Origin: Methylocapsa aurea
Lineage (GTDB): Bacteria; Pseudomonadota; Alphaproteobacteria; Rhizobiales; Beijerinckiaceae
Length of the DNA stretch: 64,000 nucleotides
Assembly (NCBI RefSeq): GCF_000746085.1
Contig: NZ_JQKO01000004.1
Span: 1-64,000 of the forward strand
Reading direction: 5' to 3'
Positions 34,026 through 44,422 of this stretch are shown in pieces; within the stretch, counting starts at the first letter, position 1, and every line of letters begins with the position of its first letter. The notes under the pieces were generated by a model. It worked only from the letters and a program-made list of their open reading frames with translations. It did not search any database and had not been told where the DNA came from. Made by a program: the position numbers and the translations under genes.

Positions 34026-34984
34026 GCCATCGCCTCGTCCATGTAAAGGCGCTTCCAGGCTTCGGCGCCATCGCGCCAAGAGGAAAGACGGGCGCGCGCT
34101 TTTTCGCCGCCGATCTGCGCAAGATAGTCGGCGTGGTCGGGCGCGCCGTGGACAAAGACGGAGAGATACTCGGCCAAGAAGGCGTCGGCGCCCTTGCGGG
34201 CCGCCTCATAGTACAAGACCGTATGGCGTCGATCGTAGGCATAAAAGGGATAACAGGCGGTGGGATGCGCGCCCATCGGGACCTCGCTCACCGCAGTTAC
34301 GTAGAAGTATGGGATGCTGACGCCGCCGAGTTCCTTGAGCCGCGCCGTCGAGACGATCTCCTCGACCGTCGCCAGCACCTCCCGCGACGCCTTTGCGAAA
34401 AGAATATCCGCGACAGGTGGTCCCTGAATCAGCAGGTTGCCCTGGGCATCCCCGTACTGGGCGTGAATGAGGGCGACCTCGGGCTCGATGGCCGGGACGA
34501 GCAACAGCTCTTCGCCGGTAAAGGGGCAAATCATCCGCTTGTACTCGGGGTGAAGCGACGGAAAGCTAGTGCCCCTGACCGACCGGATGGGCAGGAACGG
34601 CAGGCCCTGGATGGCGGCCCGAAGCTGTTGCACAAGAGTATAGCAACAGCTGTCATCAACGCTGACTGCGCCGGATTCGAGCGCGCGCCGATAATTCGGC
34701 GCCATGCCGAAATCCTGCTCGAAGCCGACGTAGCTCTCCGAAGATCGTGAAATGGCGCCGCCGCCGCTCAACAGGTCGATATCGATGCCATGCGCCGAGC
34801 CGACCACGGTGAGACCCTTGACGCCACGGCGCAGGATGGCCCGCAGCAGGGCCATGGGCTCCCGCGAGGAGAGGCCGCCTCCCACCGCGACGACGGAGCC
34901 ATCCTTGACCTGCGCGGCAAGATCGTCGAGGCCCGTGCGCTTATCGGAGTCGACGTAAATGGGTCGTGGCTCGGTCTTGGACAT
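34022..34984 (-). CDS. CoA-transferase-like subunit A
   Basis: A 320-aa alpha subunit (GctA/IpdA type). The start MSKTEPRPIYV at 34984 is preceded by a GGTGAG site; a longer frame lacks one. Blocks are GSVVAVGGGLSSREPMALLR, AISRSSESYVGFEQDFGMAP, EPEVALIHAQYGDAQGNLLI and GAHPTACYPFYAYD. It pairs with the overlapping beta gene. In Xanthobacter-type propylene metabolism the carboxylase yields acetoacetate, which needs activation to acetoacetyl-CoA. A transferase here would fit, unless the missing beta Glu makes the pair a hydrolase. Confidence 0.75.
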   Translation of the reverse strand: MSKTEPRPIYVDSDKRTGLDDLAAQVKDGSVVAVGGGLSSREPMALLRAILRRGVKGLTVVGSAHGIDIDLLSGGGAISRSSESYVGFEQDFGMAPNYRRALESGAVSVDDSCCYTLVQQLRAAIQGLPFLPIRSVRGTSFPSLHPEYKRMICPFTGEELLLVPAIEPEVALIHAQYGDAQGNLLIQGPPVADILFAKASREVLATVEEIVSTARLKELGGVSIPYFYVTAVSEVPMGAHPTACYPFYAYDRRHTVLYYEAARKGADAFLAEYLSVFVHGAPDHADYLAQIGGEKARARLSSWRDGAEAWKRLYMDEAMA

Positions 34985-35007
34985 CTCACCGCCCATTAAA
35001 CTAAAAA

Positions 35008-36600
35008 TCATACGCCCTGCCGCGAGCCGTTGCGAATCAAATCCGCTGCTTTCTCTGCGATCATGATCGTTGGCGCATTCGTGTTGCCGCTTACGATTGT
35101 CGGCATGATCGACGCGTCCACGACGCGCAGTCCCTCGACGCCATGCACTTTGAGATGGGGATCGACGACAGCCATCTCATCAACTCCCATCTTGCAGGTG
35201 CCGGCCAGGTGCCATGTGGTGGAGGCAGCGCGCCTCACGAAGGACTCGATATCCGCATCGCTTCTCAGCTCCGCTCCCGGCGCTATTTCGACGCCTCGGA
35301 TGTCGTCAAAGGGCTTAGCGTACAAAATCCTGAGGTTCCAGCGTACGCCAGCGACGGCGCATCTCATATCGTCGGGCGCACTCAAGTAGTTGAAATCGAT
35401 CATCGGTCGATCAAGAGGGTCGGGCGACGAGAGCGTGACCTCGCCGCGGCTGAGCGGCCGATTCATGTAGGCGGTGAAGGTTACGCCATGCCGGTCTGGC
35501 GGCCCGCCTTCGGGATAGTCAGGAGCCAGCGTCATGAGGAAAAATAGCTGGAGCCCCGGATACGCCTCTTTCGGCTCGCTTTTGACAAACGCTCCCGCCT
35601 CAAGGAAGTTTGACGCGAGCGGGCCGCTGCGATGAGCCGCGTATTCCTGACATGCGGCCGCCTTCGTTTCGTCCGGGAGCGGGGCGAAGGTGAGCGGCCG
35701 CGCGATCTCGCACCGCACTCTTGTATGGAGATGGTCCTGCAGGTTCTTGCCCACGCCTGGAAGATCCAAGCGAATGTCAACCCCTCGCCGTTCAAGCTCG
35801 GCTTTTGGTCCGATCCCGGAAAGCATCAGCAACTGAGGCGAACGCAAAGCGCCGGCTGAAACGATGACCTCGCTAGCAGCGCGCGCCTGCTCCAGGACTC
35901 CGAAGCGGAGATAATCGACGCCAGCGGCTCGGGCGCCGCTGAAATGCAGCTTCGTCGCCTGGGCATGGGTCAGGATGGTCAGGTTCGGACGCGAGCGCGC
36001 CGGGTGGAGATATGCATTGGCGGCGCTACAGCGGGCGCGATTTGCGAGCGTGGCTTGCAAAGGGCCACACCCTTCTTGAAACTCTCCATTGAAGTCTGGG
36101 TTGAATGGGATTCCCACTTCCTCCGCCGCGGCGAGATAGCGTTCGACGAGAGGGTTCGAAGGCAAATGGCTGTCGACATCAAGGGGACCGCCCGTGCCGT
36201 GATAGCGGTCGGAAAGGGTCTTATTGCCTTCCGCTTTCACAAAGTAAGGCAAAACGTCATCGTATCCCCAGCCCTCGTTCCCGCGGCGGCGCCATTCGTC
36301 GTAGTCGCCGCGGTTGCCGCGGATGTAAATCATGTAATTGATGGAGCTCGATCCGCCGAGCACCCGGCCTTGAGGCACAAAGATACGGCGCCCATTCAAA
36401 TGCGCCTGGGGAAGAGTTCTGTCAGCCCAGTCGCAGGGGCTGTCCTGGAGTTGCCCGTAGAATGCCGGTATCCGGATCGAGGGCGCGTCGTCTTCGCCGC
36501 CCGCTTCGAGCAATAATACCCGGCAAGCGGAATCCTCGGTCAACCGGCTTGCCAAGACGCAGCCCGCAGATCCGGCGCCGACAATGATGTAATCGAACAT
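35008..36600 (-). CDS. GMC-family FAD oxidoreductase (choline dehydrogenase-like)
   Basis: A 530-aa flavoprotein starting [20 protein letters not shown] at 36600. GMC signatures are present: [35 protein letters not shown], the catalytic His region [17 protein letters not shown] and the closing [18 protein letters not shown]. Such enzymes oxidise primary or secondary alcohols. Placed between the hydroxypropyl-CoM dehydrogenase and the CoA-transferase genes, it may oxidise a hydroxyalkyl intermediate, perhaps the enantiomer not served by the single SDR, or an alcohol made upstream. Substrate not determinable. Confidence 0.8.
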   Translation of the reverse strand: MFDYIIVGAGSAGCVLASRLTEDSACRVLLLEAGGEDDAPSIRIPAFYGQLQDSPCDWADRTLPQAHLNGRRIFVPQGRVLGGSSSINYMIYIRGNRGDYDEWRRRGNEGWGYDDVLPYFVKAEGNKTLSDRYHGTGGPLDVDSHLPSNPLVERYLAAAEEVGIPFNPDFNGEFQEGCGPLQATLANRARCSAANAYLHPARSRPNLTILTHAQATKLHFSGARAAGVDYLRFGVLEQARAASEVIVSAGALRSPQLLMLSGIGPKAELERRGVDIRLDLPGVGKNLQDHLHTRVRCEIARPLTFAPLPDETKAAACQEYAAHRSGPLASNFLEAGAFVKSEPKEAYPGLQLFFLMTLAPDYPEGGPPDRHGVTFTAYMNRPLSRGEVTLSSPDPLDRPMIDFNYLSAPDDMRCAVAGVRWNLRILYAKPFDDIRGVEIAPGAELRSDADIESFVRRAASTTWHLAGTCKMGVDEMAVVDPHLKVHGVEGLRVVDASIMPTIVSGNTNAPTIMIAEKAADLIRNGSRQGV

Positions 36601-36715
36601 GACCGCTTCCATCACGGGCCGATTCGGTGGCCGGTGCCATTGGTCTTCACCCGATTGCCTTCCGCCCGCTTAGACATCCCAGAACCACCTACCGAAAGCC
36701 ACGTGGTTGCATCGA

Positions 36716-39042
<2,327 letters not shown>

Positions 39043-39088
39043 TTAATCGGGCGTAGAAATCGGTGCTTGTCCTGACGATCGCGCCGGG

Positions 39089-39286
39089 TTAACCGCCGCA
39101 GCAAGGACAACCGGCGCCATGACCTGTCTCCCAGGGATGGGGCTCAGGACGCTTGTTGGGATCTGGCCGCGCGCGGCGACCCCCGCATCCCGAGCATGTC
39201 CACTCGGTGGGCATGCGGGCGCCCTTCAGAACGAAACTCTTCGCAACCCGCCCGCAGTCGGGACAGGCGATCGTATAGACTGGCAT
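39089..39286 (-). CDS. Small double zinc-ribbon protein of the epoxide cluster
   Basis: A 65-aa protein starting MPVYTIACPDCGRVAKSFVL at 39286 with GGAG upstream. It carries two CxxC pairs (CPDCG, CSGCGG) as in FmdB-like zinc ribbons, a Pro/Asn/Arg linker, and a C-terminal WETGHGAGCPCCGG with His and two more cysteines. It lies between the transferase and carboxylase genes on the same strand. It could be a zinc chaperone for the zinc-dependent transferase or a small regulator; neither is proven. Confidence 0.65.
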   Translation of the reverse strand: MPVYTIACPDCGRVAKSFVLKGARMPTEWTCSGCGGRRARPDPNKRPEPHPWETGHGAGCPCCGG

Positions 39287-39343
39287 TTTAGAAGCTCCGG
39301 CGTCAGATGGCGGGGGCGTCAGTGGCCGCGCCATCTGGTCAAG

Positions 39344-40474
39344 TCACTCGGCGGCTACGGCTTGCTGCAGCCTTTCGCGGACCAGCTTGGTCCCTTCGAC
39401 CAGGGCGTGGATCTTGTCCTGCGCAATGTAGCGCTGCAGCAGGATCAGGCCACAGTCTGTGGTGACGCCGAGCCGATCGGCCGGGACGACCCTCAGCAGG
39501 GCGGTGATGCGGTCCGCCACTTCAGCGGCCGTTTCCGTGATCGTGCTCTTGACGTCGATCACCCCGGCCCAGAAGTCGATATTGTCCGGCAGCGGAAATT
39601 CCTTGAAGGCGTCGAGACCTGACATATCATCGACGCGTCTGCCGCAACTCTCAAGATTGAGGACATTGATGCGCGCTTCGTAAGCCTTCGGCACGATCGA
39701 GCGCGTTGCCGCCGGGGCGTTCGCTTTCTCCTTGCGCTTAGTCAAGTCGTAGATCTCGCCAGGCGTGCCGGTCTCGTCCGGATAATAGGCCGGGGTGCCG
39801 CCCCAATTGCCCCAGCAGACATGGACGATAATGCGGGCGTTCTTGACCCCTTCGACCGCCGTGTTGAATGCTTCGATGGCCCAGTCCTCGAAGAAATAGG
39901 GCCAAGTGAACTCATCCAATTGGATGAAGTCGACGCCCAACGCGTCTACCTCCCGAATATCCTCGTTCATGGCCTTCGCGATGGCCAGCGCTCGATCGCG
40001 GGAGTTGCTATAGTAGAGATCGTTCGTACATTGGGCGAGAACCTGGACGCCTGTGTATTGCACCTTGGTCGGTTTACTCGTCGCGCGTTTGAGCGCCCGC
40101 GCCTGCTCGACCATTATGGCGCCGTGCCGCCGAATTTCATGCTCCACCGTCCCAGAATGCAGACGACTATAAATTGGGAAGCCTAGATGATTGCCTCGAA
40201 GATCGTAGCCCAGCCGCCGAAAATAATGGTAGACTGCGGTATCAGCGTAGTTGTCGCCGTGGACGCGTCCATCCGTGATGATGTCGAGGCCAGCGTTTTC
40301 CTGATCCAGGACAACCGCTGCGACGGCGTCTTCGAGAGCTTCGCGGCTCATGGAATCCGGCGGTTCCCGGTCACCCTTGAAATGTCGCGCCCACGTAGCA
40401 TCCCACCAACGTGGGTTGGGGTAATTGCCCACCATGCTGGTTGGAAGTGGGATGTCTTGCCCTCGAATTTTCAT
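39344..40474 (-). CDS. xecA: Epoxyalkane:coenzyme M transferase
   Basis: A 376-aa zinc enzyme of the MetE-like fold, the first step of epoxide use: CoM thiolate opens the epoxide to a hydroxyalkyl-CoM. The start MKIRGQDIPLPTSMVG at 40474 follows a GAGGGAG site. Zinc ligands fit H218 and C220 (IVHVCWGNWGG) with C277 (LNLESCGRR). Further blocks are YPNPRWWDATWARHF, ITDGRVHGDNYADTAVYHYF and FIQLDEFTWPYFFED. The length matches the Xanthobacter enzyme. It is the first gene of the minus-strand cluster, whose promoter must lie in 40475-40710. Confidence 0.93.
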   Translation of the reverse strand: MKIRGQDIPLPTSMVGNYPNPRWWDATWARHFKGDREPPDSMSREALEDAVAAVVLDQENAGLDIITDGRVHGDNYADTAVYHYFRRLGYDLRGNHLGFPIYSRLHSGTVEHEIRRHGAIMVEQARALKRATSKPTKVQYTGVQVLAQCTNDLYYSNSRDRALAIAKAMNEDIREVDALGVDFIQLDEFTWPYFFEDWAIEAFNTAVEGVKNARIIVHVCWGNWGGTPAYYPDETGTPGEIYDLTKRKEKANAPAATRSIVPKAYEARINVLNLESCGRRVDDMSGLDAFKEFPLPDNIDFWAGVIDVKSTITETAAEVADRITALLRVVPADRLGVTTDCGLILLQRYIAQDKIHALVEGTKLVRERLQQAVAAE

Positions 40475-40625
40475 GCCCTCTCTCCCTCGTTGCCCCCCCG
40501 AAGTTGACGCTGGCCTCCGATGCACGACAATTGCGTGAGCGCCAATGTATCCCTTTAACGCTATGACTTAGTTATTAGTTCCTGATTTGGCGTAGCTGCA
40601 CAAAGCAATAAAATCAGAGAGCTAA

Positions 40626-40713
40626 GGCTCTGGTGCAAACAGCGCAAGGGAGGCATATTTGCCGATAAGGGAGCGGCATGCTGAGCGTAGATGATTTGTT
40701 CAAAGGCCGCCAT
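40626..40713 (+). mobile_element. IS6-family remnant (left end)
   Basis: GGCTCTGGTGCAAACAG (40626-40642) resembles the terminal repeat of IS6 elements. 35 bases later an ATG at 40678 opens MLSVDDLFKGRH, the usual IS6 transposase start. The frame is cut after 12 codons by the end of the ISKra4-type element. Confidence 0.6.
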
Positions 40714-42185
40714 TGAGACCGTCTCAAACTTGGGGGTTCTAACCCGCCTGGCATATGGGGGAGCGCGTCGACAGGCCGAGAGCGATATGGTCGCGTTCGA
40801 ATGTTCCGTTCAAGACGGCGGTCAGAACCTTGAGCATGAAGTGCGCTCCTCTCGGCGACCAGCGCATTTGCTGCTTTGCCGTCATCCGCCGATGCAGCAG
40901 TCTATGGACTGCGCTCTCGGTTTGGGCCGTCGAGATTAGCTCGGCTGAACGCCGCGCGGCGGCATAATTGATGATCGAGGAGAATTGTCCCGAGACGTAA
41001 GTCTCGAGATCTCGCAGGATGCCTGTGAGTTTCTTTGAGATAGGCCGCGGTCAGCTGGACTTGGCGCTTTGGCATTTCGATGTCCTGCAAAATCTCGTCG
41101 ATTAGATCAAGAGCCCCTTGGGGGCGGCCGTGCCATAGCAGCCAACGGATCCGTTCAATCTTCTTCGCGAGCAGATCGCCTTGCGGGAGATCCTCGTTGG
41201 TCCCGCGCGGCCAGCTTCGAACCGTTTGGGTCACGTGCTGAACTCGCATCGAAAGATGAAACCAGTCCATAACATGACGCGCCGGACCCGGGCTCGCGGA
41301 TTCACCCAGAAAGCGTGGGCCTTCTACTCCGTCGCTCAACACCGTCACCAGAGTCGCGGGCGTTGCGCCAAGGTCGCGCAGGACGGCGCTGAGCTGCTGA
41401 CGCTGCCGATCCGCCTCGACCGGGACGCTGCAGAACAGCTGCTGCTTCCCTCGGTCGTTACTGGCGCAAGCCAACATGACCTCGAACGATCGCATCTGAT
41501 AGCTTCTGATCGACTTCACATGGCCGCCGTCGAGCGAGACCACGATCGACTGAGCCGATGGCGGACTGGCCAATGGCTTGGCGGCCAGGCTCTGCTGCTC
41601 CAATTTCGCTCCCACCCAAAGGGTTCGCCGTCGCGCCGTTTCGACCGCAGGCGCTTTATCCAGGGGTAGAAACTCGGCCATCAAGGCCGCCGCGCGGCCT
41701 TAAGCGGCCAAGCTCCTTATTTTGACGAGAATGCGCTCGTATTCTTGTGTGCATCGATCCCGCATGATCTCAGCCAGCGGGCTGACAATTCGGCGCGAGG
41801 CGACTCCACAACGGCAGGGATTGAGGCGAGGCGCCTCGACTTTCACGACCCCGAACAATGTCGTCAGCTGCCGGGTGCGCCCGTCCTTGATGGCGCGACG
41901 GGAGCCGCAATGCGAACAAATGCGCCTATGATCACAATATTCATCGGCTTGGGCTTGAACCAGCTCGGTCTGCATGGCGGCCAGAACTGACTTGCCCTCG
42001 GCCAAGGTCAGCCCAATGTCCTCTGGAAAGATCGCGCTTGTCGGTCGGTGGCCAGTCACCAGCTCACGCGTCTCCACGTTCCCGTTTGCCTCTGTCAGCT
42101 CCAGCAAAACCCGCCACTTCATTCCACGTCCCCAGGTCAATAACGACCAGAAACCTATAGCACCCCCAAGTTTGAGACGGTCTCA
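40714..42185 (-). mobile_element. ISKra4-type insertion sequence
   Basis: About 1.47 kb bounded by inverted repeats: GAGACCGTCTCAAACTTGG near 40715 on the plus strand and the same on the minus strand ending near 42184. It contains one decayed transposase gene. The left end interrupts an IS6 transposase and the right end interrupts a small plus-strand gene, so the flanks are not one continuous gene. No clear target duplication was found. Confidence 0.75.
40739..42140 (-). pseudogene. ISKra4-type transposase, nonsense codon and frameshift
   Basis: The N-terminal part (42140-41703) has the zinc-finger segment ICSHCGSRRAIKDGRTRQL and APRLNPCRCG. An in-frame TAA at 41700-41702 interrupts it before LMAEFLPLDKA. 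The catalytic part follows (IVVSLDGGHVKS, HVMDWFHLSMRVQHV). Near 41035 the frame shifts by one, after which LTGILRDLETYVSGQFSS and QQMRWSPRGAHFMLKVL continue to a stop at 40739. With both lesions the transposase is probably inactive. Confidence 0.8.
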
Positions 42186-42187
42186 TC

Positions 42188-42367
42188 AGCCACCATGAAA
42201 CAAAGGCAGTCCGGCCGGACGAGGGCGCGATCCTTGTTTCAGATGACGGGGACCGCCAAAAAGCGGTCTGGCTGCCAAAGGCGGCTATTGAGATCGAGCG
42301 CGCCAAGGACGGTTCGACAATTGTCACTATGCCCGAGCGGCTGGCGGTCGATAAGGACCTCGTCTGA
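42188..42367 (+). pseudogene. Small mobile-element gene, 5' end removed by IS insertion
   Basis: An open frame entering from the IS boundary encodes AVRPDEGAILVSDDGDRQKA, then VWLPKAAIEIERAKDGS and TMPERLAVDKDLV. Small proteins of this kind often precede recombinase genes on alphaproteobacterial elements; I do not know a function. No start codon remains on this side of the IS. Confidence 0.5.
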
Positions 42368-42369
42368 GA

Positions 42370-42531
42370 ATGCGCCGCGCGCCGCGTCCCCGCTCAGCCC
42401 CGGAAGAACGCCCCATCGATCCTCGGATGATTGAATTGGTGCGGGCTCTTGCGCGCGAGGCCGCAAGGCGGGATCATCGCCTCGCGCTGGAGCGGATGGC
42501 CGCTAGGCGCGCGGGCGAGGCGAAGGAATGA
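42370..42531 (+). CDS. Small basic protein upstream of recombinase
   Basis: A 53-aa Arg/Ala-rich protein (IDPRMIELVRALAREAARRD) starting at ATG 42370 two bases after the preceding stop and ending in a four-base overlap with the recombinase start. The tight spacing suggests co-translation with the recombinase, perhaps as a DNA-binding accessory. No family recognised. Confidence 0.5.
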   Translation: MRRAPRPRSAPEERPIDPRMIELVRALAREAARRDHRLALERMAARRAGEAKE

Positions 42532-44202
42532 AAGCGGTCATTTACGTGCGGTTTTCCACAGACCTTCAAAGCGAAAAATCCATTGAAGATCAAATAGAGC
42601 TCTGCCGTGACTATTGCCAAAACGCGGCCTGACGATCGCCGGAACCTATGAGGATAAAGCGCGGTCCGGCGCTTCGATGTTCGGCCGAGACGGCCTGCTC
42701 GCGATGATGGAGCGAACGCGGGCGGGAGGCGTCGACGTTGTCGTCGTCGAGGCCCTGGACCGGCTCTCGCGCGACATGGAGGATCTGGCTGGCATCCACA
42801 AGCGCCTAGCCTATGCCGGGATCGAGCTGCGCGCCGTCCATGACGGAAGAGCTGATACGGTCACCGTGGGCCTGCGGGGCCTGGTCGCCCAGCTCTACCG
42901 CGAGGACGGCGCCAAGAAGGTCAAGCGCGGCATGGCGGGCGTGATCCGCGACGGCCGTCACGCCGGCGGCCGAGCCTATGGATATCGGCCCATCGCTGGG
43001 AAGCCAGGGGAAATGGAGATCATCCCGGATGAGGCCGATATTGTGCGCCGCATTTTCGCGGCCTACGCCGCCGGCGCGACGCCGCGCGATATCGCCGGCG
43101 CGCTGAACCAGGACGCGGTTGCTCCGCCGCGCGGCGCAAAATGGAACGCCGCGACGATAAAGGGTCCCGCCAGCGCGCCAATGGCATTCTGCAAAACGAG
43201 CTCTATGCCGGAAAAATCATCTGGAACCGCGTCAGGATGGTGAAGGACCCTGACACAGACCGGCGGGTCTCGCGGCCGAACCCGGAGTCGGAATGGCTGT
43301 CCGCCGAGGCGCTGCATCTGAGGATTTTGGATGATGAGACATTGGCTGCCGTCAGGGCCAAGCGCGGCGCCAGGTGCGGGGAAGCGCCGGCGAAAAGCCG
43401 CCGGCCGAAGCGCTTGCTCTCGGGCCTGCTAAAATGCGGCTGCTGCGGAGCCGGCATGGCAATCCACGATCGCGACAAGACAGGCAAAACGCGCGTGCGC
43501 TGTTCCGCCTTCCGCGAGAGCCGATCCTGCTCGCACGCGCGCCTCTATTATCTCGAGGACATCGAGCGCGTCACCGTGGAGGGTCTGCGAGCGGAGTTGC
43601 GCGATCCAAGGATGATCGCGGAATTCGCAAAGATCTATCATGCCGAGCGAAGCAAACTCGCGCATGAGGCCGTCGTCGCGCGAGCGAATACGGAGCGCCG
43701 CCGCAACGAGACGACGCGATCTCTGAAGCGTCTGGTCGATGCGCTGGCCGACGAAAGCGCAAATATTGGCGCGATTCGCAACCGGCTATTGGATCTGGAA
43801 GGAGAAAGAGCGCGGATCGAGGCTGAGCTGGCGGACATGCCCGAGCCGATCGACGCCACGGCGCTGCATCCGATGGCGATTGCGCGCTATCTCGAACAGA
43901 TCGATCAGTTGTCGGCCGCGCTAAAATCGGGCCGCGATATCATGGCCGGGTCTTCGGCGGATTCCTTCCGGGCGCTGGTCAACGCGGTGATCGTCCACCC
44001 CGTCGCGCCCCGCACTCCCCTGGATATTGAATTGCGAGGCTATCTGGCGGAACTGACCGCAGAACCAAAATTCCGCCCGCATGGGCGGCATAGTGGGGTA
44101 ACGGTGGTAGCGGAGGCCCGCTACAGCCATTCCCCCCCACCGGAAATCGCGGAGTTTCCCTTGCGGTTGCAGGGCGCATTTGTTCGCCCAAACGCGATTT
44201 AA
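42528..44202 (+). pseudogene. Large serine recombinase with two frameshifts
   Basis: Three consecutive frames assemble into one recombinase. From 42528 comes MKAVIYVRFSTDLQSEKSIE with the catalytic Ser. After a shift near 42612-42630 comes GLTIAGTYEDKARSGASMFG and EALDRLSRDMEDLAGIHKRL, then the Recombinase domain (YGYRPIAGKPGEMEIIPDEA). After a second shift near 43160 come NELYAGKIIWNRV, the zinc ribbon (LLKCGCCGAG with later Cys) and a coiled-coil end. The C-terminus reads VVAEARYSHS. Total length would be about 555 aa, usual for the family. As written it cannot make a full enzyme. Confidence 0.8.
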
Positions 44203-44422
44203 CGATGTCCGGCTCCCTACGGTGGACCCTGGCTGTCCGCTTCGACACCCGAACCGGACGCTTTTCCGGTTGAGCAGACCTCAGCTCGGCCCACGGGTTC
44301 GTCTTCCCAGAAAACGCCCGCCGTTCATTATTGCGCCATGCTGACCGAGTTATGCAAAGACTATTTGCGGCTTGCGATAGCGGCATCGATAGACCACTAT
44401 TCATTTGAATTGGAGGGGCATT

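Noticed and set aside
39344-40474. Cobalamin-independent methionine synthase (metE) fragment
   Set aside because: The MetE-like fold explains the similarity; length, zinc site context and position next to 2-ketopropyl-CoM carboxylase identify the epoxide transferase.
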